Shown in pieces: positions 46,123-55,734 of a stretch of DNA of 64,000 bases. Both the position numbers and the translations under genes were made by a program. Source of the DNA: CAYNWT01 sp964485095 (lineage in GTDB: Bacteria; Planctomycetota; Planctomycetia; Planctomycetales; Planctomycetaceae); NCBI GenBank assembly GCA_964485095.1, contig CAZAIB010000002.1, positions 1-64,000 on the forward strand, in the 5' to 3' direction. The notes beneath the pieces are model-generated. The model had not been told where the DNA came from. It searched no databases and was given only the letters and a program-made list of their open reading frames with translations. Position 1 is the stretch's first letter, and every line of letters starts with the position of its first letter.

Positions 46123-48699
46123 CTAGTCTTCGTCGTTGTCATTCACGGGTGGGTGCTGGTCTTCAGGGATCCAACCGGCCAGACGGTCCATGGTGGCTCT
46201 GTGTTGTGGATCGTCGGCCAGATTGTGTCGCTCGTACGTGTCGGTCAGATGGTCGTAGAGTTCTTCCTGGCCAGTCTCGTATCGGACATATCGCCACCGC
46301 TTATCCCGCACGGTGTGGTTGTAGTAGCGTGTGGTGATGGCGGGAGTCGTCCGAGTTGTCGATGGGTCCCGCAGCTGTGGGACCAGGCTTTGCCCGTCCA
46401 GAGTTGGGATTGTTGGCAGGTTGCAGAGTTCGTTTAGCGTTGGGTAAAGATCAATCAGTGAAACGGTTTCGTGGCATTCGGTTCCTGCCGTTGTTGTTCC
46501 CGGCGCTGAGACAATCAATGGGACGTGACACGCGGCCTCCCACAGTGACCCCTTCCGCCATGCTGTCTTCTCACCCAAATGCCAACCGTTGTCCGAAGTG
46601 ACCACAACAATTGTGTTTCGAAGCGAGGAACTATTCTCCAGAGCATCCAACACTCGCCCCAGTTGCTGATCAGCGAAGTACACGCAAGCCAGGTACGCTC
46701 TAACCCCGCTATGCCATTCGTCATTGGCCAGCACGGCACGATGGTCACTCCCACTGCGGTCCTCGATCCACTGCACTACGACGTCTGGAAGATCATCCAG
46801 ATCGTCAGGAAAGATCCCCGGCGGCAGGTCGGCATTGGCAAATGGTTCAAAGAACTTTGGAGGCACAAACAGCGGCAGATGCGGGCGGAAGAATCCGCAA
46901 GTCAGAAGGAACGGCTCTTCGCGGGAATCGGCAAGACGGGATGCCACCCAATTAGCGACCTGCCCGTCACCCATCTCGTTATCCGGGACGTCTACCGGCC
47001 CCCAGTCGAACCAGCGAGTCAGCGGATCCTCGATTCCATTAAGCGGTCTGTTAGGTGGAAGTGGGTCGTCAGGTCGGTGATCTGTGAGCGAAGGGAAATA
47101 TGCGTCCCATGCCACTTCAGGCCTGTTGTGGAATAGCTTCCCGCCCCCGGAAATATGGTATCCACTCGCTTTAAAGTTCTCGGGAATCGTGACTGCGTCC
47201 GCGAGCACCGGGCTGAGACGCATCGGGTTACTGTTGCCGTAGATTCCCGTTGACGTTGGGAGCCGGCCCGTCAGCATTGCGACGCGAGCAGGATTGCAGA
47301 GAGCCGTCGTTGTATAGGCCTGAGTGAACCGGACTCCTCGACCAGCGATTCGATTGAAATTCGGAGTCAATGTCTGCGGATGCCCACCCAGCCCCTCGGT
47401 CCAGTCGTTGAGATCGTCTACGACAACAAACAAAACGTTTGGCCGAACATCCTCATCCGGTAACAGCTCGAACGCCAACCGGAAGACCAGATCTGACGAT
47501 GTCGCCGTGGCTCGCATGACCCGGGTGTTTCCGGTGGTTGAGATCACTCGAGTGGTCAGTAACTCGCTGGACCACACACGCCCATTCGTACTGGCCTGAG
47601 GGACAACCCGAACATCAGTCCGATCTGTCCGCTCGATGTATCGAAACGAGACCCGCCCGGCAGAGTTGACAGTGGGGCGAACGGCATCACCTTCGTTAAC
47701 GTGTGGGTCGCAACCAATCCGGTATTCTCCCACGTTCGGAACGCCATCGGCATCGGGATCGTCGTAAGCACCTGATCCGGGTGTTCTTTCTGCACCAAAG
47801 TGATGTTCTCGCCAATCCTCAAACCGAGTCAAAGGGCGATCGATCTTCTCCAGAACGACGTCACTCTTCCCATAAATCAATTCGTAGTCCACTCCTTGTT
47901 GCGTGTGCACTCGAACGCCACGGAACCCGCCGCTTCGGTTGCCCCCCATCGAAATCAAGGGGATCGACTGCATGGTGTTTTGCATCGATCGCAGATCCAC
48001 AGTCAAAGATCCCTGAAGCGAACCGGTACGTTCTACTGATATGGTCGGGACATCGTCATCGAACGAGGTGATTTTTATTTTTGAGTTGCCGGATCCCATA
48101 TGTAGGCCCCGCGCCTGGACCCGAGCCAACCCCGTCAGGTCTAAAAAGCCCACGGTCTGCTTGTCCCCACCGACGTGAAGATCCTGTCCCACACGAAGCT
48201 CGGCGTCACGGACAAAATATTCGCCATCGCCTAGGCTGTCGTAGCCTATCCGCAGCGAACGGTCCAGCACGACAGTGCTGCCCGGTTCTTGCAGGACAAC
48301 CCCTTTGCCTTGCTGTCGGCCGACGTACATACGACCGGCTTGCAGGTCCAGATCTCTCGCGGAATCATCGACATTAAGAGCTCCGTAGATCGTCAGGCTG
48401 CCAAAAGCACCCTCACTCGCCCCCACCATCACGCTGGCCGCATTCGCGTTGGTGACCGCTTTGATTGAGATGGAACGCTTTTGACGATTGCGGCCTGGAA
48501 TCAGGACACGGTCTGAGGCTTCGGGGATCAGAGGCGGTTGATCCCATGTCGCGTTCTCTGACCACGCCGCATCGTCAGTCGATAACACGCGGAAGGTTTG
48601 GCGATCTGAAAGCATCAAAACAAACAGAAGAGAGAACACAGGCAGGCTCCGCAGATAAACCTTGTGGTCAGCGGCAACCTGAATGTGACTACCAAACAA
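46123..48699 (-). CDS. Sulfatase (iduronate-2-sulfatase-like) with N-terminal beta-solenoid-like region
   Basis: 858 aa. The sulfatase domain, about 425-840, starts VLFVVVDDLNDWTEGLGGH, with two metal-binding Asp, and has Cys468 in CNPAR (C-x-P-x-R), the site converted to formylglycine; the lysine/His metal region AWRKGSLWE and TSDNGWHLGEKTAW follow. It removes sulfate esters from polysaccharides. Residues about 40-260 are repeated beta strands (DLQAGRMYVGRQQG, DGEYFVRDAELRVGQDLHVGG) like autotransporter-associated solenoids; about 290-340 reads like a calcium-binding spacer (DDPDADGVPNVGEYRIGCDP). This is an unusual fusion for a sulfatase. Confidence 0.9.
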   Translation of the reverse strand: MFGSHIQVAADHKVYLRSLPVFSLLFVLMLSDRQTFRVLSTDDAAWSENATWDQPPLIPEASDRVLIPGRNRQKRSISIKAVTNANAASVMVGASEGAFGSLTIYGALNVDDSARDLDLQAGRMYVGRQQGKGVVLQEPGSTVVLDRSLRIGYDSLGDGEYFVRDAELRVGQDLHVGGDKQTVGFLDLTGLARVQARGLHMGSGNSKIKITSFDDDVPTISVERTGSLQGSLTVDLRSMQNTMQSIPLISMGGNRSGGFRGVRVHTQQGVDYELIYGKSDVVLEKIDRPLTRFEDWREHHFGAERTPGSGAYDDPDADGVPNVGEYRIGCDPHVNEGDAVRPTVNSAGRVSFRYIERTDRTDVRVVPQASTNGRVWSSELLTTRVISTTGNTRVMRATATSSDLVFRLAFELLPDEDVRPNVLFVVVDDLNDWTEGLGGHPQTLTPNFNRIAGRGVRFTQAYTTTALCNPARVAMLTGRLPTSTGIYGNSNPMRLSPVLADAVTIPENFKASGYHISGGGKLFHNRPEVAWDAYFPSLTDHRPDDPLPPNRPLNGIEDPLTRWFDWGPVDVPDNEMGDGQVANWVASRLADSREEPFLLTCGFFRPHLPLFVPPKFFEPFANADLPPGIFPDDLDDLPDVVVQWIEDRSGSDHRAVLANDEWHSGVRAYLACVYFADQQLGRVLDALENSSSLRNTIVVVTSDNGWHLGEKTAWRKGSLWEAACHVPLIVSAPGTTTAGTECHETVSLIDLYPTLNELCNLPTIPTLDGQSLVPQLRDPSTTRTTPAITTRYYNHTVRDKRWRYVRYETGQEELYDHLTDTYERHNLADDPQHRATMDRLAGWIPEDQHPPVNDNDED

Positions 48700-49365
48700 C
48701 GCGCAGTCGCAATTTCCCCGATGTCAGGCCCACTGTTCCGTCGGATTAGCCATCCTCGGTCTTGCCAAATGGGGACATGCAGACGCATCGAACTATGCAG
48801 AGAAGAATGTGCAGATTGGGCCAACCGGCAGTGTCATAACCCCGTTAAGCGCTCACTACCGACGCTGGCTTCTGCTCAACCAGCCTGACAAATGTGTCAG
48901 TCTCGGACCTTGTTTCGCAAAGTCGAGGGACTGGTCGAGTGGGTGTTTCGTTGAGACGCTCAGAGCCAGCCAGCGCTATTGGAATTAGTGATGGTTGCAT
49001 CGGGGACTTGGCCCAAAACCTGTCACTACATGAGAGTGTTAATTTCTGTGCCCTATCAGGTTCCAGAACGGAGACGTTGATGGCACTTGTATGTTCTCTT
49101 GCCATCGCGGATCCACAAGACACTCCGATTCGGATGGTCACTGTGAAAGCTGAAATCCTTGAATTCAAGGACGCCAGGATGCCGGAAAAACTAGATTCTG
49201 GAGCCGGGCAAGCCATTGCTCCACACGTTCGAGATCAGAACCCAAAGACAAAGCGTCACTACGTGATCGTCATGACGGTCAAATCGAAGACGTTCAAATA
49301 GGTACTTCGACTCTCCCAGAGGGAGAGTGACAGATTGTGTGACCGACCTTCCATCCACCTTCCCA
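48700..49365. other. 666-bp region without a confident gene
   Basis: A + frame of 135 aa from a GTG at 48894 to 49301, or 73 aa from the ATG at 49080 (MALVCSLAIADPQDTPIRM), competes with an antisense frame (48845-49216). Neither has a ribosome binding site or a family I know. The region must hold the promoter of the sulfatase gene at its left edge. The short + frame from 49080 is the better candidate, at low confidence. Confidence 0.4.
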
Positions 49366-50727
49366 CTAGATGCGGACAAACAGGTTGCGACGGTACAGCC
49401 ACAGGCAGACCAGCCACAGCATCACGAGAATCGCGATCGAACTGTAGATGCTGGCAAACATGCCGTCGCCGTAGAAGACGCCGGCGGCGGAGGTTCCGAA
49501 GGCTGCGTCTACTGTCTGAAGAGAGTTCCTAAACATGCGGCTGAACCAGCCTTTGGTCAACTGGGCCAGGCAGTATACGGCGAGGGAGTTCATTCCGACG
49601 ATTGCCAGTGGGAACGTCCATAGCTTTAACCTCATCACATCAACAACAAGGTAAAACGCCGCGAGTATTGAGAACGTCCAACCCGCGCTGAACAGAACCC
49701 AGGACGGAGTCCATATGCGTTTCACGATCGGGCAAACGCTCCACTCAGCACCCGTTGCAAACGGGATCAATTCAGAGTCCATCGCGAATGCGCCGGCAAA
49801 GCAAAGCAGTCCGAAGGCGACTAGCCGGATTAGCTTTCCACTGTTCTTGTAGTCGCTGATGAGAATCAACCCGGCAATCAAACCAAAGATCATGGTCGCG
49901 ATCGAAGGCACAAAGTTGAGTGTTTGATAACCGCCTTTGTTGACCCAAAAGCTCTTCCCGTTCCACTCTTCTTCGTTCCGAGGGAACACGTTTAACAGGG
50001 CTCGGTCAGAAGCTGCCGCGAAGTTGGTGTGCTTGTTCCAATGCGAACGCAGCGAGTCTTCGTACTGACCAATCTCAGCAGCGACTGCGAGATCGATCGG
50101 ATCTCCACCGTCTTCTGACGAGACGTCGTGTTCGGCAACCAACCGGTCCGCAGAATGGTCTTTGAGATGCTGCGTGACACTGGTCCTGGCAGTTGACGAC
50201 GCATCATGTTGATAAAACGCAAACCAGGTGCCACCCAAAATCGCGGCGATGGCAATAAGGTGCGTCCACATGCTGCGGTGCAGCAGCAGATACACAAACA
50301 TGTATCCCAGACCAATCTGCGTCAGCACGTTGACCAGGTTGAAGTTGATGAACTGGAAGCCAGACGACTGCGATGACAGCAGGATCCCCAACGCGACTAG
50401 GGTCAGCGATCGAACCAAAGCGTGAAAGAAAAGAGCCTTCTCTGAGTGCCCTTTTCTAAACCGCGACTGCGCTGAGAAAGGCAGGGAGACTCCAACCAGA
50501 AACATGAACGATGGTTGGATGAGATCCCAGAACGAGCAGCCGGCCCACGGGACGTGAGAAAGCTGGTACGCGGCCAACTGCCACCACTTACCTGCCGAAC
50601 CTTCTAACAGTTCAGGGTTCGCACCAACGGTGTTGGAGACAGCAAAACCACCGGACACCATGGCCAACATGACAAAGCCACGGAACGTATCGATGGAGAG
50701 AATTCGTTTGGAGGGAGGGAACGCCAT
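49366..50727 (-). CDS. HGSNAT/DUF5009-type membrane acyltransferase
   Basis: 453 aa with about ten hydrophobic helices. The N-terminal RILSIDTFRGFVMLAMV motif and the FWDLIQPSFMFLVGVSLPFS loop are those of the heparan-alpha-glucosaminide N-acetyltransferase catalytic family (DUF5009/NagX group). Members transfer acetyl groups across the membrane to amino sugars. It may modify envelope polysaccharides; the sulfatase gene next door is in keeping with glycan work but is not cotranscribed for certain (a 666-bp gap separates them). Confidence 0.85.
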   Translation of the reverse strand: MAFPPSKRILSIDTFRGFVMLAMVSGGFAVSNTVGANPELLEGSAGKWWQLAAYQLSHVPWAGCSFWDLIQPSFMFLVGVSLPFSAQSRFRKGHSEKALFFHALVRSLTLVALGILLSSQSSGFQFINFNLVNVLTQIGLGYMFVYLLLHRSMWTHLIAIAAILGGTWFAFYQHDASSTARTSVTQHLKDHSADRLVAEHDVSSEDGGDPIDLAVAAEIGQYEDSLRSHWNKHTNFAAASDRALLNVFPRNEEEWNGKSFWVNKGGYQTLNFVPSIATMIFGLIAGLILISDYKNSGKLIRLVAFGLLCFAGAFAMDSELIPFATGAEWSVCPIVKRIWTPSWVLFSAGWTFSILAAFYLVVDVMRLKLWTFPLAIVGMNSLAVYCLAQLTKGWFSRMFRNSLQTVDAAFGTSAAGVFYGDGMFASIYSSIAILVMLWLVCLWLYRRNLFVRI

Positions 50728-50883
50728 GGGGGGAGTCTATCAAAACGGAACGCACCCTCCGTGGCGTTATTGGGGCCCGGTTCAAAGGCTATCGTAAGCC
50801 CGCACCCTTTGCAAAACGAGTTCCTGCAATCGTTCCTAACTGCGATTATCTGCCCCCCTACACCCCCTGAATCGCCTACTTGA

Positions 50884-51942
50884 CTACGGCGTGAAGTCCG
50901 TATCTCCGTCAATGTTAAGGCAGAACTCGGCAATAAGAGTCGCCGCGTGTTCAAGGTCTGATTCCGCCACCACTTCCACGGGACTGTGCATGTAGCGATT
51001 CGGGATGGTGACCAGGCCGGTCGCGATCCCCCCGCGGGTGGTCTGAATCACATTGCCATCGTTGCCCGCGCCACGAGCAAGTGCGTTGATTTGAATGGGA
51101 ATCTTCTTGTCGGCTGCTGCCTTACCCAATTGTCGGAAGACAACGGGATTCACATTCGCTCCGCGGACGACAACCGGGCCGCCGCCGATGCGAATGTCAC
51201 CGTGTTCGTTCTTGTCAATCGTTGGGCAGTCCGTCGCGTGCGTAACATCCACAGCGATGCCGATTTGAGGATCAACAGAATACGCGCTGGTTTTGGCTCC
51301 CCGAAGTCCGATTTCTTCTGCAACAGATGCGACAGCGAACACCGCGGCTTTGGGATTCTGTTCTTTGATTAGTTTCAGCGCGGCCATGACGACCCAGACT
51401 CCGACGCGGTCATCCATGGCGGCTCCGGCAATCATGCCATTGCGAAGTTCTCGCATGCCCAATTCGAATGTCACAGGATCTCCGATCGCAACGACCTCTC
51501 GAGATTCGTCACCTGACTTCGAACCGATGTCGATCCATAGCTCCTTGATTTGCGGAACCGTCTTGCGTTCGTCCGGAGTGAGCAAGTGAATCGCTTTCCT
51601 GGCGATCACACCGACCACGGGACCGTCGGCTGTCCAGACCTGAAGCTTCTGGCCGATAAGCATCTGCACGTCCCAGCCACCAACCGGAGTCACTCGCAGA
51701 TAGCCGTCGTCATCGATGTGTTTTACCAGCAGTCCGATTTGGTCACTGTGCCCATCAAGGATGATGCGCGGCGAACCTTCCGGGTTGACGGCGGCAATGA
51801 CGTTGCCGTGGTAATCGGTCTCAACAGAATCGGCGAAGGTTCCTACCCAGTCACGCACAACAGCCTGAACCGGTTCTTCGTAGCCAGATGGTCCCGGGGC
51901 GTTTAGCAGGTCTGTCAAAAAGCTCTTGTGGTTAGCGTCCAT
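50884..51942 (-). CDS. M42-family aminopeptidase / endoglucanase-like protein
   Basis: 352 aa, no signal peptide. Metal ligands are visible: His65 in DGHSDQIG, Asp in AAMDDRVGVWV, Glu pair in VAEEIGLRGA, Asp in VDVTHATDCP. The M42 family forms large tetrahedral dodecamers that remove N-terminal residues from peptides. It belongs with FrvX/glutamyl aminopeptidase enzymes. It is divergent from the ilvN remnant. Confidence 0.92.
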   Translation of the reverse strand: MDANHKSFLTDLLNAPGPSGYEEPVQAVVRDWVGTFADSVETDYHGNVIAAVNPEGSPRIILDGHSDQIGLLVKHIDDDGYLRVTPVGGWDVQMLIGQKLQVWTADGPVVGVIARKAIHLLTPDERKTVPQIKELWIDIGSKSGDESREVVAIGDPVTFELGMRELRNGMIAGAAMDDRVGVWVVMAALKLIKEQNPKAAVFAVASVAEEIGLRGAKTSAYSVDPQIGIAVDVTHATDCPTIDKNEHGDIRIGGGPVVVRGANVNPVVFRQLGKAAADKKIPIQINALARGAGNDGNVIQTTRGGIATGLVTIPNRYMHSPVEVVAESDLEHAATLIAEFCLNIDGDTDFTP

Positions 51943-52118
51943 CGTGTTTCTACCTCAATCCGACGAAATGTGTGGTTCTTCTTAATCCGCAATAAACCGA
52001 TGCGTAGCCAGTTGAGGCCCAATCAGCCCGCTTCTAGACTTGCATCTCGCCTGTGCCCCACCGTGACTTTAGCCGCGATGACAATGCGCAGTGCGAGGCG
52101 CCACAGGATATCAAATCA

Positions 52119-52379
52119 ATGCGACACGTTTTATCGGCTCTGGCGACGAACTGGTTCAAGTGTTCTGGGGGCTCATCGTAAATGTCGGCAAAGAACACGT
52201 GATGATCGAAATCTCCGGCAAGGGAGACGAAGCTCGAAGCGTTCATCGAAATCATGCGTCCCTTTGGCGTTCTGGAGATAGTTCGAACCGGCCCAATTGC
52301 CATGTTGCGGGACAAGAGCATCACTGATCTGCCACCATCTGCCCCCCACTGTGACGGTCACCACACAAGTGACTGCTAA
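52119..52379 (+). pseudogene. ilvN: Remnant of ilvN, acetolactate synthase regulatory subunit
   Basis: ATG at 52119 begins MRHVLSAL, the standard IlvN/IlvH start. From 52142 another frame gives GDELVQVFWGLIVNVG then KEHVMIEISGKGDE, and from 52230 the first frame resumes KLEAFIEIMRPFGVLEIVRT then GPIAM, both matching the C-terminal half of IlvN. The middle (about 80-90 residues, the ACT domain) is missing and at least one frameshift remains. It lies 54 bp upstream of ilvC, where ilvN normally lies. It cannot make a working subunit as read; an assembly error is possible. Confidence 0.8.
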
Positions 52380-52433
52380 GTAACCAGCCGGTGGGTACAC
52401 TTGAATTCACTTAACTACGGGAAGGGTACGCAA

Positions 52434-53438
52434 ATGGCGGCCAAAGTTTTCTACGACAACGATGCAGATCTGGCTCACCTCAAGGACAAGACGATCGCGA
52501 TCCTTGGCTATGGAAACCAGGGCCACGCGCAGGCTCAGAACCTTCGTGACAGCGGCTGCAACGTCGTGATCGGCCAGCGCCCCGGCAGTGCGAACTACGA
52601 TCTGGCTGTTGAGCATGGGTTCAAACCGATGAGCCTCGCGGACGCCACAACGGCTGGCGACCTGATTAACATCCTGCTTCCCGACGAAGCTCAGGGCGAC
52701 GCGTACCGCGAACACATCGCTCCGAACCTCGACACCGGCAACCTGCTGATGTGCGCGCATGGGTTCAGCATCCACTTCGGACAGATCGAACCACCCGTGG
52801 GTGTCGATTCAGCATTGGTCGCCCCCAAAGGTCCCGGTCATCTTGTTCGCAGCGAATACAAGAAAGGCGGCGGCGTTCCGGGACTCATCGCACTAAATGT
52901 CGGTGCCGCCGAAAGCTCGCGCAGTTTGGCTCTGGCTTATGCCAAGGGCATCGGCGCGACGCGTGGCGGTGTGATTGAAACGACGTTCGGTGAAGAAACA
53001 GAGACCGATTTGTTTGGCGAACAAGTTGTCCTGTGCGGCGGCATTAGCGCGTTGATTAAGGCTGGCTTTGAGACGTTGGTCGAAGCCGGCTACCAGCCGG
53101 AAATGGCGTACATCGAATGCATGCACGAAGTGAAGCTGGTTGTGGATTTGCTCTACGAGGGCGGTTTGAACTACATGCGGCAGAGCATTTCCAACACGGC
53201 TGAGTTCGGCGACTACACCCGCGGCCCACGAATCGTGACGGATGAGACCAGAGCTGAGATGAAGAAGATTCTGAGTGAGATTCAACAGGGCGAGTTCGCC
53301 AGGGATTGGTTGTTGGAAAACAAAGCCAACTGCCCATCATTCAAGACCGTTCGGCGCAAAGAACTGGAGCATCCGATCGAGGAGGTTGGAGCCAATCTTC
53401 GCCGCATGATGACCGGGGTCGATTCCAAAGAGGTCTGA
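52434..53438 (+). CDS. ilvC: Ketol-acid reductoisomerase
   Basis: 334 aa from the ATG at 52434, preceded by GGGAAGGG; a TTG at 52401 adds 11 residues. The Rossmann loop GYGNQGHAQ (25-33) binds NADPH and is followed by the class I C-terminal helical domain (GGVIETTFGEETETDLFGEQ, PEMAYIECMHEVKLVVDLLYEGG). It isomerises and reduces acetolactate to dihydroxyisovalerate in branched-chain amino acid synthesis. The expected upstream partner ilvN is only a remnant here. Confidence 0.95.
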   Translation: MAAKVFYDNDADLAHLKDKTIAILGYGNQGHAQAQNLRDSGCNVVIGQRPGSANYDLAVEHGFKPMSLADATTAGDLINILLPDEAQGDAYREHIAPNLDTGNLLMCAHGFSIHFGQIEPPVGVDSALVAPKGPGHLVRSEYKKGGGVPGLIALNVGAAESSRSLALAYAKGIGATRGGVIETTFGEETETDLFGEQVVLCGGISALIKAGFETLVEAGYQPEMAYIECMHEVKLVVDLLYEGGLNYMRQSISNTAEFGDYTRGPRIVTDETRAEMKKILSEIQQGEFARDWLLENKANCPSFKTVRRKELEHPIEEVGANLRRMMTGVDSKEV

Positions 53439-53617
53439 ACCACGTCACTGCCGATTGTCTGAACCCTTGCGGAAATCGGTTGCCCTGACCTTGTTCAGTA
53501 TGTCACGCCTGGACATTCTCGTGTCTCACTGTCAGGATCGGCGCAGTTGCAAAATTGATCCGGGATTAGATTTTTCATGTTGCCAAAACGTCACACCATG
53601 TCGCCGGAGCCAGTTAG

Positions 53618-54949
53618 TTGAAGCCACGGCACATCTGGCAACCTCTGGCTCTGCACGGAATGATTGCAATCGCGGCGGTAGCGTTGACGTCTTCGAATGC
53701 AGGTGCCTTGCATCCAGGCACATGGGTTCTGGTCGCGATCGCCGGGACAGCGGTGACTGCCGGGCTGCTCTGGCAGTCGCGCAGACACTCCGCCAGCCGC
53801 ATTCGAAACCTGCTGAACCGCTTCGGGCACGCACACGAAAGCGACTTTCCCTCGAACCCGGAAGAACTCACAGCAGAACTCGGCGAGAGGGTCGACCAAA
53901 TGCAGGCCGCGACCGCGCGGATGGATTCTGAACGCGAACGACTGGCGGCGATCCTTTCTTCCATGACGGAAGGTGTGATTGCGATCGATCAGGACGAACG
54001 CATCCTCCTGGCCAACGAAGCATCTTACGCTGCCATGGACAGCGATCCGGAAACAGCCGTTGGGCGACCGCTGCGGGAACTCGTGCGCAATGTGCAGATA
54101 CACGACTACGTTCGAGCGATCCTCACTGGTGAATTTCAGGAACCGATCGAGTGCGAGGTCACGCGCACGAATCGTATTGTTACGGTGAAAGCGGACGTTA
54201 TCGGCCCCGACGCCCCGAAAGGAGCCGTACTGACGATCCACGACATCTCAGAACTAAGGCGACTGGAACGCATCCGCCGTGAGTTCGTTGCCAACGTCTC
54301 ACACGAACTCAAAACTCCCCTGACGGTGATTCAGGCCTGCGCCGACACGCTTGCCGAAGGAGCGTTGGAAGATCCGGTTGCGGCACAGAAGTTCCTCGGA
54401 CGCATCGACGAACAAAGTTCTCGACTGGCAGAACTTATCAACGACATGTTGGATCTGGGCCGCATCGAAGCCAGTACTGAGGTTCTTGAAATGGAACCCG
54501 TGGACCTGGAACAGATTGTCCGCGAATGTGTTTCTCAGCGTGAGAGAATCGCTGCTGCGAATCAAATCGGACTGACAGTGGAGCTGTCCACTGAGCCATT
54601 TTCGCTGGACACCGATGCCACCTCAATCCGGACACTGGTCGGGAATCTTACCGACAACGCGATCAAGTACACACCGGCAGGTGGTAGCGTGACTTTGGAA
54701 CTCGACCGCACTGCCGACGCAGCGATCATTCGGGTAAAAGACACCGGCATCGGAATCGAACGCGAACACATCAAACGGATCTTCCAGAGATTCTACCGCG
54801 TCGATTCCGCACGCTCTCGAGCGTCGGGCGGTTCTGGCCTTGGCCTGGCCATCTGCAAGCACCTCGCACAGCAGCTCAAGGGCGAGATAGATGTTGAAAG
54901 CAAGCCGGGAACCGGCAGCACTTTCACCGTGCGACTTCCGTTAGCGTAA
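53618..54949 (+). CDS. phoR: Phosphate-regulon sensor histidine kinase PhoR
   Basis: 443 aa from a TTG at 53618, with a stop codon immediately upstream in frame; GGAG lies at a plausible distance. Two membrane helices (about 12-28 and 35-52), a PAS domain (about 108-215: ILSSMTEGVIAIDQDERILL), then the kinase core: His229 in REFVANVSHELKTPL, N-box GNLTDNAIKYTPAGG, G-boxes DTGIGIEREHIKRIF and GGSGLGLAICKHLA. It is called PhoR because of the downstream pst-phoU-phoB genes, although two reverse-strand genes separate it from them. It phosphorylates PhoB under phosphate starvation. Confidence 0.9.
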   Translation: MKPRHIWQPLALHGMIAIAAVALTSSNAGALHPGTWVLVAIAGTAVTAGLLWQSRRHSASRIRNLLNRFGHAHESDFPSNPEELTAELGERVDQMQAATARMDSERERLAAILSSMTEGVIAIDQDERILLANEASYAAMDSDPETAVGRPLRELVRNVQIHDYVRAILTGEFQEPIECEVTRTNRIVTVKADVIGPDAPKGAVLTIHDISELRRLERIRREFVANVSHELKTPLTVIQACADTLAEGALEDPVAAQKFLGRIDEQSSRLAELINDMLDLGRIEASTEVLEMEPVDLEQIVRECVSQRERIAAANQIGLTVELSTEPFSLDTDATSIRTLVGNLTDNAIKYTPAGGSVTLELDRTADAAIIRVKDTGIGIEREHIKRIFQRFYRVDSARSRASGGSGLGLAICKHLAQQLKGEIDVESKPGTGSTFTVRLPLA

Positions 54950-55024
54950 ACAGAACTTTGCCTTGATTGCCCAGGAAGGCCGAACGCGTGAATCCAAGGC
55001 GAGTTAAGGTGCCGCAATCAACAA

Positions 55025-55057
55025 AAGCAGGCTGCATGCATTGCACGCAGCCTGCTT
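55025..55057. terminator. Bidirectional terminator between phoR and the Cys-rich gene
   Basis: AAGCAGGCTGC (55025-55035) pairs with GCAGCCTGCTT (55047-55057), 11-base loop, between the convergent stops. A short T-run is present on both strands (TTCGTT right, TTTTGT left as reverse complement). Confidence 0.75.
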
Positions 55058-55098
55058 CGTTAGTCCGTTGCAGAGTTTCTCGCCAGGTTACCGAGTTC

Positions 55099-55611
55099 TT
55101 ACGGCGCGACGATGTATCCGACCGGTGGTTGTAGTTCAGTAGCACAACCGCCGTCAGTGCAGCCGACGGGACCGCAGCTTCCGGCGACACCGCATCCACC
55201 GCTGCATGACTTGCAGCCACCGAAGCAGCTGCCGCTATTGCATTTGCAGTAGTTCTTTGCGATCTCTTCGTCCAGCTTCCAGACGATGACGCACTTCTCG
55301 CCGCAGTCGATTTCTTCTTTCTCGAACCGATTGACGCATCGAATTTTCGGGCAACCAAATTCGTTGCACTTCATCCACGGAAACTTGATCGGTGGAATAC
55401 AGACCGCAGCTTGCTTTGGCTTGTAGCAGGTCTTAGTGACCTTCACCATTTCGGTCTTTGGTGAACAGGCCGGGTTGGGTGTTGCACAGCAACCGGCTGC
55501 GATAGTTTGGCCGCAGCCCCTCGGCTTGAGGCAGCCAAGCAGACCTGCCTGGGCTGTTTGAGCAACCGATGCTGTCACAACGACAGCAATTACGAGTCGG
55601 AGAATCTTCAT
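55099..55611 (-). CDS. Secreted cysteine-rich protein
   Basis: 170 aa from the ATG at 55611 (AAGGAAA upstream); the longer frame to 55653 buries the signal peptide. MKILRLVIAVVVTASVAQTAQA is a signal peptide. The mature protein has more than 20 Cys, spaced as CGQTIAAGCCATP, CNEFGCPKIRC, CKCNSGSCFGGCKSC, suggesting a disulfide-rich extracellular protein. No family recognised. It is inside the Pho locus on the opposite strand from pst, upstream of nothing obvious; involvement in phosphate stress is only suggested by location. Confidence 0.75.
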   Translation of the reverse strand: MKILRLVIAVVVTASVAQTAQAGLLGCLKPRGCGQTIAAGCCATPNPACSPKTEMVKVTKTCYKPKQAAVCIPPIKFPWMKCNEFGCPKIRCVNRFEKEEIDCGEKCVIVWKLDEEIAKNYCKCNSGSCFGGCKSCSGGCGVAGSCGPVGCTDGGCATELQPPVGYIVAP

Positions 55612-55734
55612 GTCGTTTCCTTTCCGCAGACGGCACTGCTGACGCAGTGTCATCCAGAATCTGGTGTCTTTGAACGAGGGCAGCCAACCAGGAGTTGCGT
55701 GGGTTGAACTCCTGAATGGATTGATAAGGTTGGT

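Noticed and set aside
48845..49301. Opposing frames of 123 and 135 aa
   Set aside because: Neither has a ribosome binding site or family; kept only as a note on the region.
51943..52118. Search for an ilvB remnant upstream of the ilvN remnant
   Set aside because: I cannot recognise any acetolactate synthase large-subunit sequence in this stretch.
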